DNA from: Chlorops oryzae
Lineage: Eukaryota; Arthropoda; Insecta; Diptera; Chloropidae
DNA: 64,000 nt
Reading direction: 5' to 3'
Assembly (NCBI GenBank): GCA_020466095.1
Contig: CM035806.1
Location: 111,755,401-111,819,400, forward strand
The number at the start of each line of letters is the position of its first letter. Position 1 is the first letter of the stretch. The translations under genes were made by a program, and so were the position numbers. This document shows positions 52,588 through 63,651 of the stretch, in pieces. Under the pieces are notes generated by a model. That model ran no database searches, was not told where the DNA came from, and saw only the letters and a program-made list of their open reading frames with translations.

Positions 52588-52806
52588 CTGACTTGCACGA
52601 GCGAGGTGCATATAAGAGAGCATCGGTCTTAAGCCTCTAAGACGGTAGATGCAGACGGGTCTGACTTGCACGAGCGAGGTGCATATAAGAGTGCATCGGT
52701 CTTAAGCCTCTAAGACGGTAGATGCAGACGTATCTGACTTGCACGAGCGAGGTGCATATAAAAGAGCATCGGTCTTAAACCTCTAAGACGGTAGATGCAG
52801 ACGGAA
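52588..52806 (-). repeat. 73-bp minisatellite in Jockey-2 3' UTR, three copies
   Basis: ctgacttgcacgagcgaggt starts at 52588, 52661 and 52734. Each copy ends taagacggtagatgcagacg. The repeat lies at the ORF2 stop, as does the different minisatellite of Jockey-1. Confidence 0.95.
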
Positions 52807-55457
52807 GGTCCTTTCTTTTTAAACGTGTTCGACTTGTTGTGTTACTGAGGCTTCTTGCCAACTGATTCGAATGATGTCTTATCTTATCGTTGTATGATGA
52901 TTTTAATCGTATGATTTCATCCTTAATGAGTGGAATTTGTAGGTCACGGTGAATATGTTCATTACGAATATACCATGGGGCACCTGTAATGATTCTGAGA
53001 ATTTTCGATTGAGCTCTTTGGATTATTTCAATAGAGGAAGCGCAGGCATTTCCCCACAACTGAATGCCATAAGACCAAACTGGCTTTAATACACTATTGT
53101 ATAAAAGAACTTTATACTCCATGTTCAGAGAAGAGCGATGGTTAATCAACCAGTGAATTTTTGATGCTTTAAGCTTTAGGTTTGTTCTCTTTGCCTCGAT
53201 GTGCTTTCGCCAAGTTAATCGTTTGTCTAGATGGACTCCTAAATAAACGACACTATCTACTTGACGGATGGAAACTCCGTTTAGTTGTATAGTTGGGCTT
53301 ATACCCCTTCTTAGCGCAAATGTAATGTGTTTACATTTACCTTCGTTTACATTAATTCGCCAGGTAGAGAGCCAATTTTCAATTAATTGCATATGTTCTT
53401 GTAGGATTCTTGATGCTTCCATGGGATCCCGGTGGCAGCTCAATAATGCTGTGTCGTCAGCAAAAGTTGACATTACAATATTATCTCTAGTGGGGATGTC
53501 GGCTGTTAGAAGAAGGTAAAGAGAGGGGCCTAATACACTGCCTTGCGGGACTCCTGCTTTAATTTCAAATTTTTCCGTTATAAATTCATTAACTCTTACT
53601 CTAAAGAATCTATTTTGGAGGTATGATATAAGAATTTCGTGAAAATTTTGAGGGAGTAGGGACTTTATTTTAGCAATAAGACCCCCATGCCACACTTTGT
53701 CGAAAGCTTGAGCGATATCAAGGAATATTGCAGAACAATATTCTTTTTTTTTCGAAGGCGTTACGAATTTCACGAGTGATTCGATTTACCTGTTCAATAG
53801 TTCCATGTTTTTTTCTAAAGCCAAATTGATGAGCAGGGATTAAGTTATTCTCGTGGATGTATGGCGTTATTTTTATAAGAAGAGCTTTTTCAAAGAGTTT
53901 AGATAAGCAGGGGAGAAGGCTTATTGGGCGATAGGAGCTTGCTGTCGTCATATCTTTGCCGGGCTTCAGTACCATCGTGATAACCGATTCTTTCCACATC
54001 TTAGGGAAGTGTGAGAAGCGCATAATAGCATTAAAGAGTTTTGCTATAAATTTAAGAGCAATGTGTGGCAACTCCTTGATCATTTTTGGTGTTATATAGT
54101 CCCGACCGGGAGCTTTTTTCTCGCAAAAATTATCCTTAATGATGCTTTTTATATCATTGGCATTAAATGACACAGGAAAAGTTTGGTTGTTTTCTTCGAA
54201 GGGAGGAAGTCTTAGGTCATTAACTGGAGGGTTCGGAAGGAAAACTGAGCACAAGTGTTGAGCAAACACAGAAGCTTTTTCCTCGTCACTTCTTGCCCAT
54301 CTTCCACTTTGATCTCTTAAAGGAGATTCATGGTCTATGGGAGAGTTTTTTACTTTTAAAGCTCGCCACAGTGATCCTTTTGATGAACAGTTAGGTGAAA
54401 GTTTAGAAATGAAATAAGTATTTTTCTTGTCTTGTTCTTTTTGGAGAGCGATTTTAAGTTGCGTCGTAGCTAAGTTGAGTCTGGCTTTACTTTCAGGTGA
54501 CCTATTTTGTTGCCATTCACGTCTTAATCTACGTTTTTCTCGCAAAAGCCTTTCAATATGGCTATTAGTATAATTAAAATTTCTATGGACAATGGCAGGA
54601 ATTTTCGGGGTGGAATGCTCCGCCGCCGAAGCCAATATTGTATTAAAGGTAACAACCGCTTCATCAATTTGGTTTTCATTGTCTATTGAATATTCTGAGT
54701 GAATGTGTGTTGCAACATACTTTTTGTATTTAACCCAATGTGTTTTAGAGGTTGTCAGACTGAAAGGGGGGCACGACATCCTTATGTTTTGTGAAATTTT
54801 GAATAGCAAGGGAAAGTGATCTGAAGACATTTCGTAGGTCAACGAGGTTGAAATTTGTGAATTATCAATACCTCGTGTGATGGCAAAGTCTATAAGGTCT
54901 GGTATTTTGTTATGGTCTGTTGGCCAATACGTAGGTTGTCCTGGTGAAAGAAATCCTAAGGTACCGGATCTATTTATTAGTGTGTTATATAATTGTCTTC
55001 CCCTTGGGGAAATTAGGCGTGAGCCCCAATGGGTATGCTTTGCATTATAATCGCCTGCTGCTAAAAATCTATTTCCAAGAGTGTGAAAAAATTCTTTAAA
55101 TTGATTTTCTGTTATTGTAAATCGTGGAGGGCAATATATAGCAGATATAACTAAATTTGCACCACAGCTTTCTAAAGAAATTGAAGTTGCTTGAAAGTAA
55201 ATTTTTTAGAACGGTTCGAGAGGGAAATGTTTAATTCGGTTACGAATCAAAATACCCGTTCCCCCATGGGCTTTCCCATCAGGGTGGTTCGTTCTGTAGA
55301 ATTTATAGCCTGGAATCGAGAAATTATTTTTATCGGTAAGATGAGTTTCAGAAATAAGCATCACGTCTATAGAGTTGTTTGAAAGAAAATGTGTCAATTC
55401 CAGCTTACGCTGATTTATACCATTTGCGTTCCAAGAGTATATAATAAGTAAATTCAT
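52775..55457 (-). pseudogene. Jockey-2 ORF2: endonuclease plus reverse transcriptase
   Basis: Endonuclease blocks YSWNANGI, LISETHL, GGTGILIR, GDYNAKHTHWGSRL, YWPTDHNKIPDLIDF and SSDHFP are all present. RT blocks include SYRPISLLPCLSKLFEK, AHQFGFRKKHGT, IFLDIAQAFDKVWH, AGVPQGSVLGP and STFADDTALLS, with a C-terminal RRLTWRKHIEAKR-like region. Only two lesions are seen: a TAA at 55206-55208 next to an A-run, and a one-base shift in the A-run at about 53745 separating the two RT halves. Both are homopolymer-associated, so this is a recent copy and sequencing or assembly error should be excluded. Confidence 0.95.
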
Positions 55458-55960
55458 TTTTGTGCGGTTAATATTTGGAGCAACTGATTTTGTGCTCTAA
55501 GTAACTCTTGGAGTGTGTTCTGCATTTGCGACATGAATTGTGTCATACATTGCGTCAGACTGACCAACATGGTTTCGAGACCAGCGTTTTGGTGCTGGGG
55601 GACGGAATGGACACTTACGCCTGATTTAGCTACGTTTGCATAGGACATATTATTAGTCACAGGAACGCTAATTTTGTGCGGTTTCGAGGAAATAGGGGTT
55701 TGAAATACAATTTGATTTGACATTGTACGACTAGCTTGCTTCTTTTCTAACATACGATTTTTTAATTCTTTATATACCGGACATCCCCTATAGTTTGCAG
55801 TGTGATTTCCACCGCAATTGCTGCATTTTTTCACTGTGGATTGGACTTTGCTTTTGTCGCAGTTCGCGGAGCTATGAAATTCTCCGCAAACAACGCAGAC
55901 CATACGTAGGGTGCAGTAAGACTTAGTATGCCCATATTCTTGGCAATTAGTACATTGGAC
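55454..55960 (-). pseudogene. Jockey-2 gag C-terminal part
   Basis: GPVQCTNCQEYGHTKSYC, CVVCGEFHSSANC and CSNCGGNHTANYRGC form the tandem CCHC zinc knuckles. A glutamine- and methionine-rich helical tail follows (LETMLVSLTQCMTQFMSQMQ). The terminal TGA overlaps the ORF2 ATG as ATGA. 5'-truncated at about 55965. Confidence 0.9.
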
Positions 55961-56238
55961 AGGGCCTGTAAGTAAAGTAAATTTGTATTAAATATTTTAC
56001 GTAGACATTAAGTAGATATATATTTACCCAAAAGAATTTCATCTTTATCGCTGTCGTCAGAGTCCATCTCCAATACTTCATCAATTGTCTCAAAAATATC
56101 TTGAACTAATTCAATTTTTTTTTTGCATTTTTAACAACACACAGTTCAGTTCACAAATATTTTAAAATGATGCCAGGATAGCTGTCTCCTTGTTTTTAAA
56201 ATCAAACATAGATCAGGGATGCATATTTATATTATTTT

Positions 56239-58292
56239 CAGTGTTGGCAAAAAGTTAATCTGATTAACGATTAACAATTACTGATTAACTTGTTAATCGT
56301 AACTAATGATTAAAATTAAATAATCGTAATCATCGTTTTGATGATTTTGATTATTAATCGTAATAATTATTTTTTAATCGCAATTAAAAAATATATCTGA
56401 AGTTTAAAATAGAAGCTTTTTGAAAAAGATTTATACCCAACAAACAACGAGTTCGAACCGAATTCGAATTCGTGAGAGTCACTTTTTTACGCGATTCGTA
56501 TTTTTATAAAATCTTTTATCGTTTACGAATCGCTCGCGATTTGTATTTGGCTATCGTTTTTTAATCGTGCTTTATTTGTGTTTTTTATGGTTTTCGATTC
56601 GCATTTTTGTCGAATTTCGTATCATATTCTTATCGGTTTAGATTCATCATATTCAAAAACCCCCGGCCATATTTCATCTTTTCGTGACTGCGACTGATCG
56701 GCGTCTTTGGAGTGCCTGAAGAGTTCGATTCGAGCTCGTTAGAAATGAGTCGTATTCCATGATATTGAATCGAATTCGAATCGAAAGGAAAATATGATAT
56801 TTGCGCGATATCACTGCTTTCTGCGAATTCGAATCGAAAAATGGGGCCAGAATATAAATAAAATAGGAGACAAGATACAACCCTATTCAGTTAAAAAATC
56901 GCAATTAATAGACACACGGCATGCATAATACGCGAATCCTGGTACTTAAAGAACATATGTAAAATATAAAATCCCTTCGTGAGCAAGGGGAATTTCCCGC
57001 GAATTGGCAATACTAATTTCTAGGTGGTACATCGTGGTGGTATGCCAAATGGCTACTGCTGAGCACCACTGGTTTAATGCGATTCGCCCTATTTGGCTCT
57101 CGCTTTCGCAGTCGCTCGATGTAGATTCCTCTTCAGTTTCTATGGGTAATTCGAATAACGAAGTTTTTTTTATTCCAAATATTTTAAAAGCCTTCACAAA
57201 ATTAGAACCATTATCTGTAACAGAACACATTACTTTTCTATAGTCGAGATCGATATCTGCAAATATTTCCACAAGCATGTCCTTTATACGTTCAAAACTG
57301 TGAATTCCCTTAAACCGGCGACAAGCAATAGCTGATAACTTCCTTTGTAATTTTGAATCTATCCAGTGGGCGGTTACTCCTAAGAAACTCCTTTTTTTTC
57401 CGGACCAGATATCGCATGTAGTACACACATATTTCGCCAACGATAACTCATTTTTAATCTCAGTCATCTGATCTGCTGATTGTTTTATTATTTTATTGCG
57501 GAGAGACCGTCTTCCAGGAACTTTAAGTCCATTATTGTTTATGGTCAAATCATCCATCATTTTTTTAAAATATACATCATCTACGGTTCGTAAAGATATC
57601 ATGGAATGAATGAAAAAATTTACCAAGTTTTCTTCAAACGCTTCTTGTGTTATAGGCGTTTGTTTTTTAAGAATATGCGCTAATGTGCTTGAATCTTGAT
57701 CATTTCTTTTATTTTGCTTGCACTTACTTTTCTTCATATGCTTTCGATATTCTTCTACAATATTTGAACCATGCTTTCGTTTTAAATGGCTTATAAAGTT
57801 TGATGTAGTATTATTGTACCCCTTAACCTCATTTTTTTTGTCCGCTGGACATTTCGTACAAAGAGCAACAATGTTTTTGTCCGAACATTTATCGCTCAAA
57901 ATACGGAAAAATGTGCCGTCAAATAAAGGTGACCTTGATTCGAATTCCTCTGCCGAAAATAAAGCTCTGTCCTTCGAGTTGCTAGATGCGCAAACGTTTT
58001 CGGAGATACTTATATCATCCGAATCCATTTCTTTAATAGCTCTTCCGACCGAGCACAAAAAACTTTTTTGGAAAAAAATGAAAATTTAAGTAATTTAACT
58101 TTTTTCTTATTCGAAAATTTTTTTAGCCTACTTAATCAAATTAACGATTAACGATTGACGAATAATATTAATAATCACGATTACGACTACTTTTTTAGTC
58201 GACTTATTAATTAACCATGATTAATATTAATCAGAATAAATTAATCAAATTAATCAATCGATTAAAAAATCTAATCGATTGTGCCAACACTG
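56239..58292 (-). mobile_element. BED-type hAT element within the Harbinger element
   Basis: CAGTGTTGGCA at 56239 and its complement TGCCAACACTG ending at 58292 are hAT-like termini, bordered internally by GATTAACGATTAAC-type AT-rich repeats on both sides. The 8-base flanks (attatttt and aacggggc) do not match, so a target duplication is lost or an end is misplaced. Carries one large minus-strand transposase frame. Confidence 0.8.
56946..58058 (-). pseudogene. BED-finger hAT transposase, N-terminal half
   Basis: 370 open codons. A BED zinc finger (CTKCPADKK, then SNFISHLKRKHG) is followed by the hAT N-terminal region (TPITQEAFEENLVNFFIHSM), the first acidic motif (TTCDIWSGKKRSFLGVTAHW) and the second (VTDNGSNFVKAFKIFG). 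After that the similarity stops: LNQWCSAVAIWHTTTMYH may be a garbled C-x2-H block, and no dimerisation domain follows. The copy looks 3'-deleted although the remaining frame is open. Confidence 0.85.
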
Positions 58293-58431
58293 AACGGGGC
58301 AAACGTCAAAAAAAGGTAAGAGAAAATAAAAATTGCCAGGCAATTTTTTCATACGTGTAAAAAGTAGGGCAACTTAAAACGAAAATTTTATAAAAATTGC
58401 CGGCAATAATTGCCCTAATGTAAAAGGGCAC

Positions 58432-60404
58432 ATTCACTTTTTACTTTGCGATGGACGACTCAATTGCTGTTTAACAGCTTGGATGACAAAGTAATAAGAA
58501 CGGAAGTGAGATTCACTCGCCAGCAGTAATTGTCAAAACGACTAGTATTTGTGCGAGACGTTCGCCTGTAATGTCAGCTGATGAAATAGCGATCAATTAG
58601 TTCGACAGGCAGGGTTGCTTTGTTGGAAGTTTGAACAAGAGTGAACTCCCCAACGGGAAATGGCATCAACTATGACTTTCGAAATTAATAGATATGATAA
58701 CATTATTCTTTTAAATTTGTGGGCCTACTGAACATTTTCATCACGGTAACGGTTTCAATCCCTGAATTTAAGTAACTACAAGTAATTATAAAATAATGGA
58801 GCTCAATTGGAATGCCAAAATTATATCAAATCTGGTACTCCGTGAACTCATATTTCGATGATCTAATAGGAAGATGAAGTCAATAACTTTAGCTTTCCAG
58901 TGGCAACCAAGGCGCCTGCGCAAAGTATTGATTTCCTTGAGGTCATTTCATAAATGCCGATGGTAAAACATAAACAAACCCACCCTGGCAATATTGCCAA
59001 TGGAATGACCTGAAATTGACATTTGGCATGCCATGAAAAATTTCGTGTCGAGATGCCGGGTTAGGCAAGTGTGCTCCCTGTAGTAAGCATGGGGTAAATT
59101 GCCTAAAGTTTACTAGTACTTTCACGAGAAATAAAGAAGTAGTGCAAACGTGAAAAAGTTGTTTTTCGTGTCGGTAATAAAAGTTGCCATGATATTGTTA
59201 CTGCAAAAAGCGTTGATACAGCGAAATCAAAAATAAAATCTACCCTTAAAAATTACACAGATGAAGCCTCCCAGCCGGACTTTATCCCATGCATGAAGAA
59301 ATCATTAATGCCGAAGTAGTGAAGCATTAATATCGAAAGAGACCAATTGGTGACTTTTCAACGATCTTCTTGTGAAAATATCTCAGAAGCAAGAGCTTGA
59401 AATTTTCATTTGAAAGAGGGTTGTATACTCCTACTTTCAATGAAGATCCTATGAAATTGTCATGATAAGATGCTTTTCAATCTGTGTGCTACAATTCTCA
59501 AAATTTTTATAATTTTGTTGTACTTAAGATATTTTAATAATTGAAACTTTTAAGACTTTCCGAAGGCGATAATGTGTCACAGTCACGAAGCGACGAAATA
59601 TGGCCATATCGGTGGATGGAATTTTGGCCGCGTGAATTAAGCCCGCGATAAGTTTTTGGTCGCGGCCTTAATTCATTTTTCGAATGAAATATGACCGCGA
59701 TAAAAAATCCAATTTTTATGGCGTAGCCGGCCATATCCGCCAATTTTTATATAATATTCATTGAAAAAATACAAGTTGGAAGGCGCTTATTAAAATTTAA
59801 AAAGTTTTAAACATTTATTTTCCTTCTCCTCTCAGATCCCAGCGGCGTATACATAAAATTTGTTCAAATGAAATTCTCATTCCCGTTGGCACCATAGTCT
59901 TTGTTCAGAATGATATTATGATTCATGTTAGCAGCATATACTCTATTTTTAAATGAAATAATCATGCACATTGGAGCCATTTTAGCCAGCCAGCACGTGC
60001 ACTTTTCCCAAATGAAGTTTTCATGCGGACCAGGGTCATACACTCCTTTACCTAATGAATAACACATGCATTTTTAAGTACTGAAAATAGCGGCCATCTC
60101 CTACCAAACTTCATTAGAAGTAAGGGTTAGTAATGCGCGTAGTCGCAGTATGAATTTTCACCACTTCGGAAGTACTGCAGACGTAGTGAAATTTCCGGCT
60201 GGGCTTTTATTGAAAAAAGAAACAAACAAAAACCACAAATTATGGTGAATAACCTTTCAAAAGGAACTAATTTTTTACTGTACCCAATTTACCCAATTGG
60301 TTCCCAAAGCACTTGTTAAACGTTAGTTCAAGTCCACACGCAATGTTAATTTTCTACAGAATAAGTAGGGGTACCCTAGTGGCACCAAATGTTACATATC
60401 CGAC
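58432..60404. other. 2.0 kb without recognisable gene
   Basis: No coding motif. Around 59570-59740 the words atatggccatatcggtgg and ggccggccatatccgcc, with two gcgataa blocks, hint at a short degenerate inverted repeat. The remainder looks unique. It may be host intergenic DNA between the Harbinger and hAT insertions. Confidence 0.45.
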
Positions 60405-61450
60405 CAGGCGCGGAGCCAGGATTTCAAATTGGGGGGGGGGTTCGCAGAAAATTTTTCTAAATATTTTTTGTTTTTATTTTCGTAAAAAGCTTTCAAAATA
60501 GATAATTAAAATATATTTACATAAATATTTTACATTTTTATAAGGTGTACAAAGTAAAAAAAAGTATTTTCGACGGAACTTATTCAATTTAAAGTGCAAT
60601 GTTAAGTCTGCGCTTGCTTTCAGCAAGTTTATTTAGTATGTCCTCTACACTGGGAGTAAGATCTCGATGGACGTGGAGGAGTGCTAAGGCATTTAACCTC
60701 TGTTCTGTCATTGTAGATCTAAGATAAGTTTTGAGTCGGCGGAGAGTTGAAAACGATCTCTCATTTTCACATGTGGTTATTGGAAGAATAGCCAAAATAG
60801 TTAATAAATTAAAAATATTTGCTAAAATATCTTTTTTACAAAATTTTATAGCGTCAAACACTGTTTTTGGTCTTTCATTTTTTTCTAAATTATTAATTAA
60901 TTTATACCAAACAGTGAGGTCCATTTTTGAATCATCAAAATTTTCCTCTAAATCATCTTGATAAAACTGAAAGAGTTTTTTAAATTTGTCTAAAAAATCA
61001 TCAACTTTTGCAGTATCGCTTTGAGGAAATAAAACTTGAAAGCCAAGAAGAATATCCTTGTGTTTTGAAAAGCGATTGGTTAAGTTGACAATAAATGCAT
61101 CCACAAAAGGTAAATAAAGGGAAATACGATAATAATATTCAACACTTTTAGTATGAAAATGTGCTTCGTGGTCCTGAGAATGTGCGAGCCTAGGTTTTTG
61201 CAAAATAAGTCCGCTTGATAAAGCTTGCTTCTCAGCGTTTTTAAACAATTTCTGAAATTCTTCCTCAGCGTTACTTCTAAAGGTTTGAATATTCTCTAAG
61301 CATATATCTGCTAGGACAACAGTATATTTGAGATCAATGTTTCTACCTTGTAAATATTTACATAAAACAAATGTGTAACTAAAAACTTGGTTTATACAAT
61401 GAAGAGATATAAGAAATTCGCCTTTTTGTAAGGCACATTTTAATAAATTA

Positions 61451-62203
61451 AGCTTGAGGTACAATAGGTGTACAATGCTCTCGGATACGACAGCACGATG
61501 CGACAAATATTCGAAAAATTGAATTTTTGTCGCTCCCACACGGTTTGACATTCTGAAAGCAGGGATGGTTGCGTTGAAAACAGGGCTGATATCTGAAACA
61601 TCTGTTTTGAAAGGTAAACGGAAGTTGTGAAATTAGTAAGCTCAGCGATTAAGATATTCAAATATTAAAAGATTTGGTGCGCGAAAAGCCTATGTTTTAT
61701 GACAAGGGCCATCCGCACTATAAAAAAAAAAGCGATTGGAAAGACCAAGTGTGGCAAGAAATAGCAAGAAAACTACATTCAAATAGTCAATGTCAAATTG
61801 CTGAACATTCATACGAGTGGCCTTACAAAACATTTCAGGATCGTCTTTTTTCATTCCAATAAATGTTGTAGCGTAAGATCCCAATTTGTCCCGACATTCG
61901 AACATTGGTCGAACCCACCACTTTCGGTGCGCTTTTTTGCCTCAATGTATTTTCGATGGCCTAAAAATGCTGCCGTTGCATACAACAAAATTCGGTGCGA
62001 GCTTAATGCTCTCATTTTCCTACTTTTTTTTTAATCGCAAGGTTTAAAATGTTATTGTCAATTTTTTTTGTCGTTTGTGAGTAACATATGATTGCAAACG
62101 GTAAGATTTCCCTCGCTATTGTACATTGGCTTACAACACGACAAATCGGATGCGACAAATCGTTTTGTCGTGTCGTTCTGTCGCACCTATTGTACCTCAA
62201 GCT
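61451..62203 (+). mobile_element. 753-bp Harbinger-like element nested in hAT
   Basis: Perfect inverted ends AGCTTGAGGTACAATAGGTG, flanked by TTA on both sides (61448-61450 and 62204-62206), as for PIF/Harbinger. Its plus strand carries a MADF-domain relic. Confidence 0.95.
61650..61862 (+). pseudogene. MADF-domain relic in the nested Harbinger-like element
   Basis: LVREKPMFYDKGHPHYKKKS followed by DWKDQVWQEIARKL is the first half of a MADF domain, the DNA-binding partner of Harbinger transposases. Similarity ends after RKL, and no transposase is present. Confidence 0.75.
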
Positions 62204-62402
62204 TTAGACTGACTTGACACATTTTGATCATTCCAAGAGGAAATTCGGTCAAGAGCTAAAATTATTGCATCATAAAACTTAATAAAAGAGTTTGTAGGAC
62301 GGCGGTGTAGAAATGTAAGCGGCTGTGTGGTGTATTTTTTCCTTAATTTGGGGGGAGTTTGAACCCCCAAAATCTCCCCCTGGCTGCGCGCCTGTATCCG
62401 AC

Positions 62403-62800
62403 TATGAAACGCTTATACGACTAAGTGATTGTTTTAAAAGAGGTTCTTAGGCGTTTATGTAACGCTTATGAACGCAAAACAGCCCAAAAGGCGGAGCCTG
62501 TTGCAACTAAAATTTTAGTTGCAAGAGAAAGTTATAATAACTGATAATGCAACGCTTTTCTCACAAACAATTGAAACTTGAGTTAATACTGCGTATTCAT
62601 TCACACACATAGCAAATGCGTTAGTAAATAATTAGAATCATTTGTAAAAGGAATAGATATTGTTGCAAACAAAAATGAGTTTGTTTTGACTTGACTTTCG
62701 ATAAATGGGTTTTTGCTTTTATAAACGAAGCCAAAAAAAATATGTATAAATTGTTATGCATATCACGGAGTCTTTGAAAATTTTGAATTTCCTGAATCCT
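62403..62800. other. Unique spacer with a 24-bp perfect palindrome
   Basis: TTGCAACTAAAA at 62501-62512 is followed directly by TTTTAGTTGCAA (62513-62524), forming a loop-free palindrome. No gene in the stretch. The DINE-1-like element begins at 62801. Confidence 0.6.
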
Positions 62801-63651
62801 AATTATACCTTTTCCCAAGGAAAGGGTATATTAAGTTTGGCTCGGAGTATGTAACATGCCAAAGGAGTCGCGATAGATATAGACATATATATATATTCTT
62901 GATCAGGGTGACAAGAGGAGTCGATCTAGCCATGTCTGTCTGTCTGTCTGTCTGTCTGTCGGTCACACTTTAGTTTTTCGTAATTTACTCCAAAGCCATG
63001 AAAGATATCATATTGAAATTTGGCATGGACTTGAACCAGGTAAATGTCCGAAAAACTGCATACAAATTTTTTTCGTAGTCCCTTCTTGGGTCGTGAGAAG
63101 TGGTTCAGAAGTTTCAAAAATCACGACTTTTAACGTTTTTCGTGAATAACTTTTTTACTATACATCCCAGCTTATTGAAATTTGGTGTGTGTAAAGCTAC
63201 TATGTAGACTAAAGCATTCGCCGAAAAAAAATTGCGACATCGCTATAACTATGGTCATCATCCTACACATTAGAAAAAAACTCTTTCTCTTATTCTCATA
63301 TCTGAATACAAGTATGATTTTTTTTTTTGCTTCTTCTGGTTGTGTATTTTGCCGCCAAATAAAGTCGTCACATAAGGTTAAAATTTGACCACCATTCGCG
63401 AAATTTGCAAAAATTTGGTTTTCACTATTTTGAATTGAGGATTTCGCAGCTAGACAAAATGTCCTCTAATGGTTAAATTTTGACCATGACCACCATTCGC
63501 GAAATTCGCAAAAATTTTATTTTCACTATTTTGAATTGAGGTTTTCGCAGCTAGACAAAATGTCCTCTAACGGTTAAATTTGGACCATGACCACCATTCG
63601 CGAAATTTGAAAAAATTTTATTTTCACTATTTTGAATTGAGTATTTCCCAC
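62801..63651 (+). mobile_element. Second mini-me/DINE-1-like element, truncated
   Basis: Starts at aattataccttttccc and is colinear with 4680-5500: same core, a short (GTCT)n tract (62935-62962) and about three 101-bp satellite units (accattcgcgaaatt at about 63390, 63490 and 63591). It ends within a satellite unit at 63651, where a CACTGATAG terminus begins, so the 3' hairpin is missing. Confidence 0.85.

Larger units (their letters stand above)
52246..55972 (-). mobile_element. Jockey-2: 5'-truncated, nearly intact Jockey-clade element
   Basis: The poly(A) tail shows as a T-run at 52243-52263 on the plus strand. TAAAGTAAATTT occurs on both sides (52234-52245 and 55973-55984) as a 12-bp target duplication. 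The 5' truncation removes the gag N-terminus and leaves the zinc knuckles plus all of ORF2. Inserted into an intron of the Harbinger transposase gene. Confidence 0.95.
50086..56150 (-). pseudogene. Harbinger DDE transposase gene, interrupted by Jockey-2 and a hAT element
   Basis: Exons on the minus strand: an acidic first exon (about 56150-56028, MDSDDSDKDEILL), exon 2 (about 52220-51937, WVKEWRKNKNTRGSFAFL to CLRFLATG), exon 3 (51879-51764) and exon 4 (51705 to 50086, split by the hAT element at 50715-51574). Introns 51880-51936 and 51706-51763 have GT-AG ends and join in phase. Catalytic motifs are visible: NCLGALDGKHI, FTFVDVGCNGRCND and RHVVEHAFGILSNRF. Exons 2 to 4 show no stops or frameshifts once the insertions are set aside. 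The exon 1/2 join is not in phase with the splice sites I can see. Confidence 0.9.
48165..58431. mobile_element. PIF/Harbinger element, ~10.3 kb with three nested insertions
   Basis: The left end is GTGCCCATTTACATTAGGGC, continuing aattattgccggcaattttt. The right end is its complement with one mismatch, giving inverted repeats of about 41 bp. A 3-bp ATT flanks both ends (48162-48164 and 58432-58434). It contains the two genes expected of Harbinger elements, a MADF-domain partner (plus strand) and a DDE transposase (minus strand), convergently arranged. Without the insertions (about 0.85, 3.7 and 2.1 kb) the element would be about 3.6 kb. Confidence 0.93.
60589..62300 (-). pseudogene. hAT transposase (THAP12/ZMYM1-like type), interrupted
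   Basis: On the minus strand, DAIILALDRISSWNDQN (about 62270) leads to the nested element at 61451-62203 and resumes with LLKCALQKGEFLISLHCINQ and LQGRNIDLKYTVVLAD. Further blocks are SVEYYYRISLYLPFVDAFI, NLLTILAILPITTCENERSF and STLRRLKTYLRSTMTEQRL, which is the C-terminal dimerisation domain, ending at 60589. The part from 61447 to 60589 has no stop. The N-terminus and first catalytic motifs are absent, so the element is non-autonomous. Confidence 0.9.
60405..62394 (-). mobile_element. hAT element, 1990 bp, with nested Harbinger-like element
   Basis: Ends CAGGCGCGGAGCCAGG (left) and the complement of CAGGCGCGCAGCCAGG (right), flanked by a perfect 8-bp duplication TATCCGAC (60397-60404 and 62395-62402). 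G-runs follow both termini (ttggggggggggttc and its counterpart). Encodes the C-terminal half of a hAT transposase on the minus strand. Confidence 0.97.

Noticed and set aside
59534..59743. MITE with inverted gccatat / gcgataa words
   Set aside because: The arms match only in short patches, with no target duplication; too weak to call.
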